From positions 67,985,446 to 68,049,445 of the forward strand of contig NC_034438.1 in NCBI RefSeq assembly GCF_002078875.1: a DNA stretch of 64,000 nucleotides, in the 5' to 3' direction. Below the pieces are notes generated by a model, which made no database searches, was not told the DNA's origin, and saw nothing but the letters and a program-made list of their open reading frames with translations. The stretch is from Numida meleagris (taxonomy: Eukaryota > Chordata > Aves > Galliformes > Numididae). A program made the translations under genes and the position numbers. Below are positions 1-11,908 of this stretch, piece by piece (position 1 is the stretch's first letter; each line of letters starts with the position of its first letter).

Positions 1-409
1 TGTAAACAACGCTACAGCTGCAGAACACATATGGCTAAGACAGGAAGCAGCACCATATTGTTACCTACACATTGTAATCGCTGTGCTCTCTCCAAGATTG
101 CGGAGGAGGTCAGCCACATTAAGTTTAGTGTCATCCTGCAGTGATTAATTGCGGTCATGTCTAATTTCAGTCAAGAGCCGGTAATGAGCCACTTCCATTT
201 TCCCATTCAAATATTTCTGTTGAGCATTTTTTCACCGTGCAAATTAAGCTAAATATGCTCAACAGATGAAGGCACTTCACTGTGCAAAAGCAGTGTCCTG
301 AGTCATCCAGGTGGGAGGAAGAAGTCTTAAATTGCATTGTATAGGACCCTGGTCCTATACCCAGGGAAGCCAGCGGAGTGCACTGTGAAGAGGAAGCTGG
401 TCCATCATA
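1..409. other. Unannotated flank, nothing recognised
   Basis: No coding potential or repeat family is recognised here. The only local structure is a near-palindrome at 339-360, with two perfect 10-bp arms (GTATAGGACC and its reverse complement) around a 2-bp spacer, about 50 bp upstream of where CR1 similarity begins. Confidence 0.5.
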
Positions 410-1288
410 GACAGTGGGACTGAGTGCACCCTCTGCAAGTTTGCAGATAGCACTAAGCAGAGTGGTGCAGTCTGTAGGATGGAAGGAAGAGATGTCATCC
501 AGAGGGACCTGGACAGGCTTGAAAAGTTCACCCTGGTGAACAAAATAAGGTTCAACAAGGCCAAGTGCAATGTGTAGCACTTGGGTCTGAGCAATCCTAG
601 GTATGTCTGCAGACTGGGAGAAGAACTCATTGAGAGCAGTACTGTGGAGAAGGACCTGGGGCTGCTGGTGGATGGATAACTTAACCTGAGCCAGCAGTGT
701 GTGCTTACAGCCCAGAAGGCCAACAGCATCCTAGGCTGCATCAAAAGAGGGGTGCCCAGCAGGGAGAGGGAGAGGACTGTCCCCCTCTGCTCTGCCCTCA
801 TGAGACCCTGTCCGGAGTACTCTGTCGAGGTCTGGGGCCCCCGGCAGAAGAAGGATGTGGAGCTGTTGCGGTGGGTCCAGTGGAGGGACATGAGGATGAT
901 CAGAGGGCTGGAGCACCTCTCCTGTGAAGAGAGGTTGAGGGAGTTGAGCTTGTTTAGCTTGGAGAAGAGAAGGCTCTGGGGAGACCTCATTACGACAGGA
1001 GGAGATTGACTTTTTATGTGATCTGATAGTGATAGGGCAAGGGGAGAGGGCTTTAAATTAAAAGAGGGCAAATTTAGGTTAGATGTTAGGAAAAAATTAT
1101 TTACTCAGAGGGTGGTGAGGCACTGGCACAGGCTGCCCAGAGAAGCAGTGGATCCCTGGAGATGTTCAAAGCCAGGCTGTATGGGACCTTGGGCAGCCTG
1201 GTTGGCAACCCTGCCCACAGCAGGGGGCTTGGAACAGGGTGATTTTCATGGTCCCTTCCAACCTAAGCAATTCTATGATTCTGTGATT
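410..1288 (+). mobile_element. CR1 LINE, 5'-truncated copy
   Basis: This is the 3' part of a CR1 retrotransposon: the C-terminal half of the ORF2 reverse transcriptase plus the 3' UTR. The 701-1009 frame keeps the family's familiar RT C-terminal words: a 'LTAQKAN' stretch, a degraded '[11 protein letters not shown]', 'MIRGLEHLS' and '[14 protein letters not shown]'. A TAA near 678 breaks the frame upstream, and a short deletion lies just after 'GDLI' (about 990-1000). The copy ends in the canonical terminus ATTCTATGATTCTGTGAT at 1271-1288. The 5' edge is estimated from where CR1-like sequence (GAGTGCACCCTCTGCAAG, near 422) begins. Internally it matches the copy at 49545-50899 best; both share CATCCAGAGGGACCTGGACA. 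It is a dead element. Confidence 0.95.
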
Positions 1289-1598
1289 TATCCAGAAGTT
1301 TTCGGTGATGAATGCAGCCTGAAATGAACCTGAGTATGATTGTGGTGCAACCACATGCAGTATCCACTCCAAATCCCTCCTGCCCCATCTCTACTTGCTT
1401 ACTTAATTAAAAACATTTGTAATGATGCTGTATTAGGAGTTACAGCTCTAGTTTGTTTTCTGCTTCAAGCTGGCTTGTTTTAAGGTTGATCTTAAATTAG
1501 TTATGTAACAAGTGAAGCTTTTCTTATGCAGGGCAGTGTGCTAGGATCCCCAGTGTATGCAGTTTTCTCTTGCATGTCACATTACACAGGACTGTAGA

Positions 1599-1722
1599 GA
1601 AGAATCATAGAATCCTGGAATGGCTCAGCCATAAAGCCCACCCAGCTCCAGCCTCTAGCTGTGGACTAGTTGCCTCCCATTCGCTAAGGCTGCCCAGGGC
1701 CCTGTCCAGCCTGGCCTTGAAT
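1599..1722 (-). mobile_element. CR1 3' end, short reverse-strand fragment
   Basis: The plus strand opens with AGAATCATAGAATCCTGGAA, the reverse complement of a CR1 3' terminus. It continues through diverged words typical of the reverse-strand 3' UTR: 'AAAGCCCACCCAGCTCCA' and 'CTGTCCAGCCTGGCCTTGAA'. Similarity fades after about 1722. About 125 bp of a heavily 5'-truncated, old copy remains and no coding sequence is present. Confidence 0.85.
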
Positions 1723-3404
1723 GCAGAGGAAGAGCTCGGAAAGTTTTAATGGGCCTCTGGGGAGGAATCTGGTCATCCTGTAGCTCCCAGGAGTACACAC
1801 AAAATGCCACGTGTCTCACAAGGTCACGAGCGTTATTCCACAGATGCCTAGCAGGTCTCCCAAAATTCTAATTAATGCATGCTCAGAGAATCTAAGTATG
1901 TCCCCAGTGGCATTAGACATGCTAATATGTATTTTAGGAATAGGAAAGCATCTGCAGTACCAGTGGCGCCTGTGGTAGGAAAGCTAAGACCCAAGTCAGA
2001 GCACAGGAACAGTGTCATCTGCTGATAAACACAAATGAATGCTCCTTTGCCAAGTACTGCAGAACTGGTTCTTGTCTCCACAGAGACATAATTTGAGAAT
2101 CTTTTATGTCAGTTTTCTATTTCAGTTTGCAAAGTCATAGGGGTATTTTAAATTGAACTTTGAACACATTACTACATATGTCATGGTTCTACCAATTTCT
2201 TAGGATTTCCTAGTGGAATACCATTTTAATTTTTATACATTTTAAAAATGGAAGTGATAGCGTAAATTGTATGCAGTGTTCTAGGTATGCTTGAGCAGTG
2301 TTTCAGACAAACAAAAAGGCAGTGAGCATGGAGTTTGAACAGAAGACTTTCAGTTACAATATGAGCTGCAGAGCTACAATAGCAATGGCATCTGACAGAG
2401 TAGCAAGGTTATATCCTTCTGACATCAAGGTGGAGATGTGACACTGAAGGAAAGGAATGCAGAACAAAGTCTTCAGGCAAATGTGCAGCCCTGCTATAAT
2501 TCAGTCCCTACTGTTCCTGTTTGAAATTTACTTATGAGCAGAAGTTAAAAGAAAAAAAAGGTCATCAGATAAATCACAGTGGAAAAGGAAGAGGAGGTGA
2601 AGTCCTGGTTGTATCTCTGTAAAGCTCAGGGCAAGATGCACGAGTTTCCAGTGGAACTATAGGGCTGCTAAAGTGCACGCTTTTGCAAAATTACATGTGA
2701 TTAAAAATGCAGTAGATAATTTTTGACAGCAGCAGAAGATTCCATACCAGACACCAAAGCAGTAGCACCTTAAAAATAGCACCAGAGTCTGGAGATGAGT
2801 TGTTCCACCTTCGAGCACATAAGCACCTTTTCCTAAAGAGAATCTGAGAGGAGGTCAAATTGCAAAGTGTTGGATTTCATGGGTGGGACGGGTGTCTCAG
2901 CTGAATCAGATACACTGATGTAAAGCTTGTCCACCTTCCACCAGAGAAGGATGCTTTCTGCAAACAAGCAGTCAGACTAGACTGAAAAGTTACCCGCTCC
3001 TTTATCTGCAGTAGTTACAGATGTCAGCTTGGCATTTTGAGGTGGTTGAGATGCTCCCACTGCTCTGTGAGTCACCTTTATTTAACCATTGTCACGGAAA
3101 GAGGCACACATCCTCTTCAGGATTCAGACGCAGAACCCTCAGGGCAAGGATGAGTTAAAGTTTATAATCAAGGACCCTGACACCCATAAAAGATAATTGT
3201 TCGCATTTGTACTCTGTGAACATTAAAGATAATAAGTGTGTAATCTCACAACTAAGTATGTTTTATATATATCAGGGAATTGGGAATTGTTGTGATAGAA
3301 ATTTTTAGAAGACTGATAAAGCAGGCCAATATTAAACTCAAGAGCCTTTATTAAATTCATTCATTAACAACTCATTTTGGGCTAATGTTTAGTCCTTATA
3401 CAGC
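1723..3404. other. Unannotated stretch, nothing recognised
   Basis: AT-rich single-copy-looking DNA. I see no conserved reading frame, no repeat family and no clear splice-bounded exon. The short frames present are of chance length. Confidence 0.5.
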
Positions 3405-3855
3405 GTTAACCATCTCCACTACAGTAAAACAGAAACATGGTGGGATCACTCCCACAGCTGGAGTGCTGCAGTGGATGGCTACAAGCTCTTCAGAAGGGAC
3501 TGGAAAGGAGGGAGGGGTGGTGGCGTGGCTCTCTATGTTAGAAAGCGTTTTGATGTTGTTGAGCTTGGGGCTGGGAATGACAATGTTGAATCTGGACGGG
3601 TAAGGATCAGGGGAAGGGCGAAGAAGGCAGACGTGGTGGTGGGGTCTGTTATAGACCGCCTAACCAGGATGAAGAGACAGATGAGGCGTTCTACGAGCAG
3701 CTGGCAGAACTTGCACGATCGCCAGCCCTTGTCCTCATGGAGGACTTCAGCTTCCCTGATATATACTGGAAATACAATGCAGCACAGAAGAAGAAGTCTG
3801 GGTGGTTTCTAGAGTCTATGGAACTCATCAACTTCCTGATGCAGCTGGTAAGAAA
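3405..3855 (+). mobile_element. CR1 LINE fragment: ORF2 endonuclease domain only
   Basis: This segment encodes part of the apurinic/apyrimidinic-type endonuclease at the N-terminus of CR1 ORF2, the domain that nicks target DNA before reverse transcription. In one frame it reads 'ETWWDHSHSWSAAVDGYKLF', then 'GGRGGGVALYVRKRF'. After a one-base frameshift near 3640-3645 the match continues in another frame with 'CYRPPNQDEETDEAFYEQLA', 'ARSPALVLMEDFSFPDIYW' and 'FLMQL'. The usual GDFN motif reads EDFS, so the Asn is lost. Similarity stops at about 3855, just after the 'QLV' position. No RT or 3' UTR follows, although ordinary CR1 copies lose their 5' parts rather than their 3' parts. It was most likely cut off from the rest of its element by a later deletion or rearrangement. 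Confidence 0.88.
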
Positions 3856-5622
3856 AGAGCTGGCTTGTTTTAAGTAGATCTGAAAAAATGAACATTAATC
3901 CTCTGATGCTAGTTGAAAGCACTTTAAACAATGAACCTTCCTGAGTATCTAACTGAGCATAAGTAGTCTGGATCAGAAACATCTAAAACTAAACAACACC
4001 TTAAATGAAGTATATAACTTTAAACTCCGTGCATCAAAATATAATAGAGAAAAAACAGATAGGTGCTCCCTGGTGTGATGTGACTGAACGCAGTATCACA
4101 GCATGATGCAAGGAAAAAAACAGTTCCTCAAGACGGCAGTAAAAATGCTTATATTTTGCTTTTTCAGAGACTAAAAAAAAAGTTATTCTTAATAGAGCTG
4201 GCTGGGAGTATAGAAGGAATACCAGAGCTGCCAGCATTAACGACTTCTCAGGTATTGTAAGGAAAGATATGAGTGTTTTACATATTTTGTGGAAAGCCCC
4301 TAGAGAAAACTATAATGAAGGAAAACAAAGTATTCACTGGCACATCAGCAAGCAAAATTAAAGCAGATGCCAAAGCATGTCATTAAGGGAGACTTTTTCA
4401 AAGACAACAATAGTTCATTGCTCAAGTTACACCAAAAATCTCCTCTCTGAAGGCCTTCACAGCTGCTGTAATAACTCTCTTCCTCCTCTCATTCAAAGGG
4501 GAGCAAAAATTCTGCAGGACAAATCCCTCAATAATCGCACAGCAAAGCAGATGGGATTAGAATAAAACAAAGCTAAATCATAGTGTTTAAAGAGCTGGCC
4601 TTTTTTTTGAATGTGGGGTGTGCCTAGCCTTACACTGCAGGCATTCAGTCATGAAGTACAAAGAAAAAAATATCCCGGTATTAATCTCTGTGTGTTTCAT
4701 CCTGTCAGGCACACAATATCCTCTTAACTTCTACCAATGGCCCATATGTTTATTTGTTTGTTTGTTTGTTTTTCTGCAAGCCTTTTAGCCATCAGACTTC
4801 TTTCTGGTTAAGATCATTGTTTGTGCTGATGAGCTAAAGGTTGGCCAAGTGGCCCTGTGAAAGACATCTCAGTGCCAGGTGAACTCCAGTAAGATTACTA
4901 TAGGCATGGTCGTATCGTTTGGGAATAACTGTTGCTTACAATGAAAAATGTAAAGGAGGGGTTTTCCATAGGTGGATGAAACTAATATTCAGAATTACAA
5001 TGAGATTATCAAGACAGAAAAAAACCAATACCCAGCTATTGAGTGGATGCCTGAGAATACAGATAGCTTAGAAAAGGAAGGACTTTGGAAGAACTGTGAA
5101 GAATCAAGTTGCAGCTTAAACATTTATTTGTTTCTTGCAGAGAGAAAGTCTAGCTTGAGATCTACTTTATCCAAATTTGTGCATTTTTCCTTTTGGTTTC
5201 CTTACTCATATATTGCCTTCCTGTACATATAACATCCATCAAATTCTGCAAGATAAAGTAAGAGGATGTAATGAAACTGCAATTGCTGAGAGAGAAGCTT
5301 AGAAAAAATTAAAGTTTGTGACCTTGCTTTTGAAATCTAAGAGATCAGGGAACTAAGAAAAATTACTGCAGCAAAAAATAGTGATTTCTACAGGGAATTC
5401 ATCTGCTGCCTGTCTCACAACTTATCCATTGCCAATGGCCTTAAAAAATTAAATTATGTATTTTGCAATGAACACAGGAGTGGTGAATGTGTTACAGTCA
5501 TTTAAAAGAAGGCTATTCAGTGGGAGGATTTTAATTAAACTAATGATTAGGCCTTGTACATATCTTTATGACACAACTTAAGGTTTCCGTATTGTACTGG
5601 GGAGCAAGGTACAATTTTTATA
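3856..5622. other. Unannotated stretch with a (TTTG)n run
   Basis: No gene is recognised. A short (TTTG)n microsatellite lies at about 4752-4773. An 86-codon ATG frame at 4972-5232 has a fairly protein-like first half rich in Asn and Glu, but its second half is hydrophobic low-information sequence. I see no supporting splice or family signal for it. Confidence 0.5.
4752..4773. repeat. (TTTG)n microsatellite
   Basis: About five tandem TTTG units ending in a T run. Confidence 0.9.
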
Positions 5623-6154
5623 TGAGCGGTGCTCCAAAAGTAATGTGTCCTATTCTGTGATTTTGGCCCACAATGTCAGAGGCAGGAGCTGGTGGTATGG
5701 CAGTAGAGGCTGAACATTTCCCCCAGTATTCTGTTACATTTTGCTGCCATTTGGCAGATGGCAGCAGAGGGGCAGTCTGACAGAATGGTGTCTGACATGG
5801 ACGTGCGTCTGAAGTGAAAGTGTGTCACTGAATTCTTCCATGAGGAAAAAATGGCTCCCACTGGCATTCATCAGCGCTTGCTGAACAGTGGATGTGAGCG
5901 CAGTGAGGTGGTGGGTGCTGTGTTTCAGCAGTGGTGACAGGGGATCACCTCCACTGGTGCAGATTGTTACAAGCACAGCATGCAGGCTCTTGTTCATCAC
6001 TGGAAAAAGTACATAGCTAATAGTGTGACTACATTGAAAACAGTGTTTTGTAGCTGAGAATTTGCTCTATCAAATAGTGTTATTGTTTTTTTCATATCTG
6101 TTGTCGTTTCCGTGGAAATAAATAGGAGGCATTACTTTCAGCACAACCATCTCA
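5623..6154 (+). mobile_element. mariner DNA transposon remnant, Galluhop-like, internally deleted
   Basis: The left end (GTGCTCCAAAAGTAATG at 5630-5646) and the reverse complement of the right end (GTGCTGAAAGTAATGCCTCC, about 6127-6146) form imperfect terminal inverted repeats, as in the chicken mariner Galluhop. A TA precedes the left end at 5621-5622; the matching TA on the right is not preserved. Between the ends are both extremities of a mariner transposase. An N-terminal helix-turn-helix remnant reads 'VTEFFHEEKMAPTGIHQRLL', followed by 'ALVHHWKKYIANS', the C-terminal end. The catalytic core between them is missing, and stop codons interrupt both parts. At about 530 bp it is well under half of an autonomous mariner (about 1.3 kb). 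Galluhop is assigned by recall of its termini and protein, not by alignment. Confidence 0.85.
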
Positions 6155-8262
6155 ACAAAGAAGAAAGAAAAATGTACAGGGCATACCTGACCCTGCCCTT
6201 TTGTACACCCTGTCTTTTGTGTTAAAGCCTTTTTTCCCCAGTATCTTTGTGAACTCTAACCACCACAACAGCCATATTTTTTAATTGTGAGTCATTTGTT
6301 GCCTCTCCCCATCCTCCAGTGTGCTCCAGTTGCCTGTGCAGCCTAGGTCAGGAGGCACCATTCGTTCTCCCAGCCAGGTGACCAGGGCTCAAAGCTGGTT
6401 CAGCAGTGAGCAGAGCTTTCAGAGCAAGGAGGAGACTGGGGCTGTGCTGCTGTTGCTTCTGCTGCTTCTGCTTCACAGTGGAGAGATCTCACTTCAGGCT
6501 GCCCATTAATAGCAAGGCAGTTCCAAGTGCAGCCACTTGGGAGCTTGGAGATTCCTCTACAGAGTTCTCTCATGGTAGTGATATGCTTTTTCACATCCTC
6601 TTTCTCCTTATTTGATTTAGTCCCATGGCTTCAGATTCCGCAGTTGTAGGTGGTCTGCTCCAAACGAGTCAGCACAAGGACTTCCAGCTTCCAGTCAGTG
6701 CCGTGCCCCAAGACAACCTTGTTACACACACTGGAGGACCCTTCTTAAACAGGCACTCCTGTCAAGAACAACCAACTTTAAGGCTGCTTTTTCCTGACAT
6801 CTTAGGTCAGGTCATCTTTTTAACGCAATGCTGAACGCTCAGCTCAGCAGTATGTCTGATCTTTTCACCCAGTGTCTGACCCTCAGTCTTGCTGGGCAGA
6901 AAGTTTTAAGCTGTGGGTGCTCAGGCAGGGTCAGAGGGCTATGCAATCAGACAGGCCAATGACTGCAGCTTGAGAGTCTTGCGAAGTATGAGTGCCTTTC
7001 TTTCACTCCAAAGCCACTGTGACCTCGACCTGCTCCCTGGCAGCCTTTAAGCGCCTGGAATATACTGACACAGGCCAAATTAATGCTCTGCTTTGCATGG
7101 TTCTTCAGAAAGAGAAGGTGTGCTTCATCCTCTCCTAAAGAAAGGACAAGATGAAAAATCAGTGAAGATGTGCGTCAGCTGACTGTGAAATCTGGATAAT
7201 ATTAGTGCATGAAGAAAAGTGGTGAGCTTAAGAGCTGTGTGTATGCCTGTCTCATTCTTAGCAATTGGTCCCTTTATTACGCTTGTTAAACTGAAAACAA
7301 GCAGTCAGAGATGATAAAAGATCTGTTAAATTTTCTAATAATGAAGCTTAATGCATGGTAGAGGATTTGAAGTAAATTAAATTAGAAAATTTAATAATAA
7401 CCATAGGAAACTAAGGAAAAAAGGAAGACTATTCATTTCCATCACTGCCAGTTATTTTTTCATCTCTAGTAGTTTTTTCCATTCAGAGAGGCACCACTGA
7501 AGTTACTCATAGCTGGGTGTTCAACCATACGGGAAAAAAGGGATATGTTCACTGTCATTACTGATTGGCACTGGGAGGTTGACTGAGGCAGCTTCCACCA
7601 GATGATGTCTGCTGGGGTCAAAGTGAGGTATTTTGGTACAGAAACCAGAGTTCAGGAAGGGGGGAGAAGGAGAGAGACAGGGACAGGGATAGAGATGGGG
7701 CAGGGACAGGGACAAGGACCGGGAGGGCAGTTTTCCTGCAACCAACCCACTGGCCTGACAAATTCCAAGATCAGCAGTGGTAGACTGAAGATTCTCAAAA
7801 TGCGCTAAAGCCAATGCAGTGAGGTGTGAGAACAAATGGAGTAGTTTTTGATAACCAGAATAAGTCTATTCATTTTTAAAATGTAAAGTAAATAGAGACA
7901 GCTGAACAGTGGATATTAGAATCTGGAATAATACTCTGTACCTTAACTGCTATGAAAATGGCAGTTTTCCTAAGATCAGGTTGTGGTAATGACCCAGAAA
8001 AAAAAAAATAAAAAAAATTTTTAATTCTAGTACTTAGTAATGACGTGGGCTTAATGGGATCTACATGTCTGTACAGTGCAAATAAACTTCAAGGTAGTTA
8101 TTATTCAATATGTAAATTAGATATTGTTACATGATCTGTAGCAAGAATGAGCAAACACATGAGAACTGGGAGAAGTTATTAGTTCAGTGGTTTCTTTATT
8201 CCGGAGTTACTGTTCTTGGTTATCAGCAGGGTGTCGTTTCTCTTCTCTGGGACACCTGTGGG
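6155..8262. other. Unannotated stretch
   Basis: No gene or interspersed repeat is recognised. A Gly/Glu-type GA-rich tract at 7655-7728 is annotated separately. A CTGCTGTTGCTTCTGCTGCT tract near 6450 generates Leu/Cys/Gln-rich frames with no other sign of coding. Confidence 0.5.
7655..7728. repeat. Degenerate purine-rich (GGGACA)n repeat
   Basis: An imperfect hexamer array around GGGACA/GGGATA, embedded in GGAGA-rich sequence, with few pyrimidines on the plus strand. It accounts for the Gly/Gln-rich and Pro/Ser-rich frames on the two strands. Confidence 0.8.
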
Positions 8263-8860
8263 TAAATCCATACTTGCACTCCTAATTGTAGCCAGCAGGA
8301 GCAGGGAGGTGAGCATCTCCCCGTACTCAGCACTGGTGAGGCCACACCTTGAGTACTGTGTTCAGTTTTGGTCCCCTTACTGTAAGAAAGGCACCGAGGA
8401 ACCAGAGCATGTCCAAAGAAGGGAAACAAAGCTGCAGAAAGATATGGAGTACAAGACTTAGGGAAAGTGGCTGAGGGAACTGGAGTTGTTCAGTCGGAAG
8501 AAGAAGAGGTTCAGGGGAAACCTTATCGCTCTCTGCAACTCCCTGAAAGGAGGTCCTAGCGAGATGGGAGTCAGACTTTTCTCCCAGGTAACAGTCAGTG
8601 ATAGGACAGGAGGTAATGGCCCCAAGTTGTGCCAGGGAAAGTCCAGGCTGGATATAAGGAAGGATTTATTCTCAGAAGAGGTGGTCAAATATTGGAACAG
8701 ACTGCTCAGGGAGGTGGTGGAGTCACTGTCCCTGGAGGTGTTCAAGAAACAAGGAGATGTGGTACTTGAGGATGTGTCTTAGTGGGCATGATGGGGATGG
8801 GTTGACAATTGGACTTGATGATCTGAGAGGTGTTTTCCAACCTTAATGATTCTATGATTC
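8263..8860 (+). mobile_element. CR1 LINE, 5'-truncated copy
   Basis: RT C-terminal region and 3' UTR. The 8216-8461 frame carries '[19 protein letters not shown]'. The next frame, 8486-8782, carries the downstream '[15 protein letters not shown]' and '[20 protein letters not shown]', so an indel or stop near 8460 separates them. The 3' UTR has the 'GTGGGCATGATGGGGATGG' signature shared with the copies at 19468, 24623, 42249 and 44187. It ends at ATGATTCTATGATTC (8846-8860). It is non-functional. Confidence 0.95.
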
Positions 8861-9485
8861 TAATGTTGTCTATTGTGCACAGTGTCATTAACTAGGCAAA
8901 CCCAGGGGCTACCCTTACCATTGCCTCTTAAAGCAGTGAACATGGCACAGAGGTATCAGCTCCATGGAGCTGGGAAGTAGTTCTCCTCCCAGCTCTGCTT
9001 CAGGGTCAGCCTGCCCTGTTGACTGTAGGACCCCTCAGTGGCACTGTGAGTCAAACAGAGCTGTAATGCATGGCACTCCTTCTGTAAGGGTGGCTGCTCA
9101 ATTTAGCTATAAAAGAAGCACCGTCTGCCTTAGGATGCTAAAAGAGATTTTTGTACTCTTAAAAGGACTTGGAGATCTTTGATTATCTGGTTCTATAGTG
9201 GTATGTTCAGTTACACAAGTAACACAGACTACTTTAAAGCCTGTAGTAGAGTAGTAAAGTAGTAGACTGGGGAGAGATGTGGTGTCCATCCTAGAAGACC
9301 ACAGGCAGAAGGGGAACTGTGGTGGCAGAAGGGCAGCTGAGCAACCTCAGCCCCTGGCCACGAGGGAGACAATCAGGAGGCCATCACCCAGCTCCTTCAG
9401 AAACTCACTTCACACCCAGCTCAGTCCTGTGGTACAATGGGTCAATAAGATCCACAGCAAACAGCTGTCATCTCCTGGCTGAGAG

Positions 9486-9511
9486 TTACTCTGGAGATTT
9501 ACTCTGGAGAT
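9486..9511. repeat. 13-bp tandem duplication
   Basis: TTACTCTGGAGAT occurs twice head to tail without mismatch. Confidence 0.9.
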
Positions 9512-11861
9512 TACTTGCCTCTGAGATGTGTGGCTGGTAGCTCTCAGTCACACAAACATGTTGGTATGAAGCTTAAGGTCAGTAAGGCTGACCATCCCAG
9601 AGTCACTGCAGCAGTAGCACTGTATGCACTGGAGGCACGCTAGAATGTGGTATGAAAGTTCATTTAATAGCAGGATACTTGGTTTAATTATTCTCTTAAT
9701 TCCTCAGTTGTTCCATTTTCTGCATTGACCACCTGCTGCAGAATTGCATAGAAGACTGAAATCTTTCATGTGAGGGAGAAAAGAAAGAAGGGGGGTGATT
9801 TCTAACCTCATGCTGACAGAGAAATCTTTCCAAAAGTGAAGGGAATATGAAGATCTATAGGGATGTTTTTCCAGAAGTCTGCGAACAGACTGCCATTATA
9901 GCTCACAACATCATCCATTAACTTCAATAGTCCTTATCCTCCCTCAGTGCTTGCCCTAATGTATTTACAGAAGATTGCATCTTTGCTTGAAGCTCTTTTC
10001 TGTTGGTCTAAACATGCTGAGCTCCTTTGGTCGTCCTGCATACACTTCTCCATCGCCAAGCTCAGAAAAGGTTAACAGAGCTATGAAGATGAAGCTGCAA
10101 GGACAACGTTGTACAAGAAATCTGTGGCTTCTGAAGTGCTGGGTTTGATAGCAGCCTTTCAGACTTCAGGGGAAGGACAGATTTCTCCCCTGAAGGACTC
10201 CACGTGACATCCAGTGTACGTCAAGGAGCAGCATGGTCTCCCTTCACAACTTCTGGCATAGTCCTTTGCAAATGTTTTTGTTTTTATACAGGCAGGCAGG
10301 TGGGCTCAGTCTTATCTATGTATGAAAAAGAAATCCAAAGTCATCCTCAAGGAATTATTCTGTCAGCTCAAACTGCAACGCCTGCCTATCTGCATTAGGT
10401 GATGGGTGTGGAGCTGACGAGGATGAGTGTCAGGGTGCAGATGCAGAGCCACAGGGACCTGTACATCTGTGCACCTCGGAGCACCAGTGTTGGGCAGGTG
10501 TAGGCAGCAAGGGCTTTTCTGTCTGGAGAACACTCAGAAGGCTGTGTGCAGGAGGATTATAAGAAGGAAATGCACAGCAGCTCTGATAACTGTAATATTA
10601 AGAGAGGGTAAAGAAATAAGTGACTTTGCCACAACAGACTCTTTAAACATCTACAAAGGATATCTCCGGGAAGAGGGCAGCTTGCACACAAGGTCCTTAA
10701 GCATTAAGTCAGCAGATGACTCTTGCTCGGTTGTCAGTTAAGAATGTGAAGAACTTTAAAAAGATTTCCATGCTGCCATGACTTAGATGGTCCACAATTC
10801 CCATTGCATCTGAGTACACACTTAAACTGATTCAGCAGAGCACTTCAGTGACTTACTTCTTGTTCACTGATTTCCCTCATTGACCTGAATTACTGTGCTC
10901 TTACAAACTTAAGAATAGCATGAGAAGTACTATGACAAATCTCTCTCCCTTTCCTGCAAGGCTCCCCAGGTATCTTCTTCACCTTGGATAACTTGATTAA
11001 ACAGATTCATTAGTGAAATTACTGGCTGTCAGTGACCAGTCAGTCAGATAGAAGCACACTTTACAGGCTCACTATGTTCCACTGCAGGCTGATGCAGAAA
11101 AAGGAATCAAAGAACAAGAAAGTACAACGCATCTGAAAACAGGCAGAGGCAAAAGTGAGGAGAAAGGAGAAGAGATCATAACTTGCAGATTTTTTAAGCA
11201 GAAACATCTATAAACCCATTCACTGCATAACAATTTCAATACTCTTTTTGCATGAGGAAGAGCGACAGTGTTGGTGAACTGCGATTTTTTCATGTCATCC
11301 ACCTTTCACCTCTCATTTGGCTGTGTTCACGGCACACGGCATTGGAAGTTTCGGGGTCAGTGCTGTTAAGAAACATTTTTTCAAGTTACAATTCACTTAA
11401 AGCTAACAAATATTGCTGTAGACATTGCTGTACCTCATATTTCTGGACTGGGAAACTGTAGTATAGCGGTGGAAAAAATCTGTGCAGAATTAATGATGCT
11501 TTCTTTTCCATTATATAGCATTTTTTTTTTTTAGATAACAAACCATTCACTGTCAAAGACTCCAAAGAAAAAGAAAAAGGTTTTGAAAGCTAACTCTGGA
11601 CTCAAATTCCCGTGATTGAGTTTTCCCCTTTTTCCATTTCACCTGGGAGAATACAGCAGTAAAAAATTCTCTGGCGGTGCTTGTTCCCTTGAGATTTCCC
11701 TTTACAGGCTCTTATGCTCCAGAGTCTAATGCAATTACTACAAGAAGCAAACAGTACAAGGAATCTTCATATATTTAGCAATAAAACCCAGAAAACATAT
11801 GACAACAAAAATCATATCCAGTTCTGATCAGCTCCGACTTTTGACTGTTTCAAACTTCTGA

Positions 11862-11908
11862 ATTTTTTTTTGCCTTTTTTCTTTCTTTCTTTTTCTTTTT
11901 TCTTTTCT
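11862..11908. repeat. Polypyrimidine (CTTT-rich) tract
   Basis: A T9 run, then TGCC, then interrupted T and CTTT units. Low-complexity; it produces a Lys/Arg-rich frame on the opposite strand. Confidence 0.85.

Noticed and set aside
355..1071. 238-codon minus-strand frame
   Set aside because: It is antisense to CR1 RT sequence and has no independent support.
7655..7728. Gly-rich or Pro-rich protein segment
   Set aside because: The frames come from a degenerate purine hexamer repeat.
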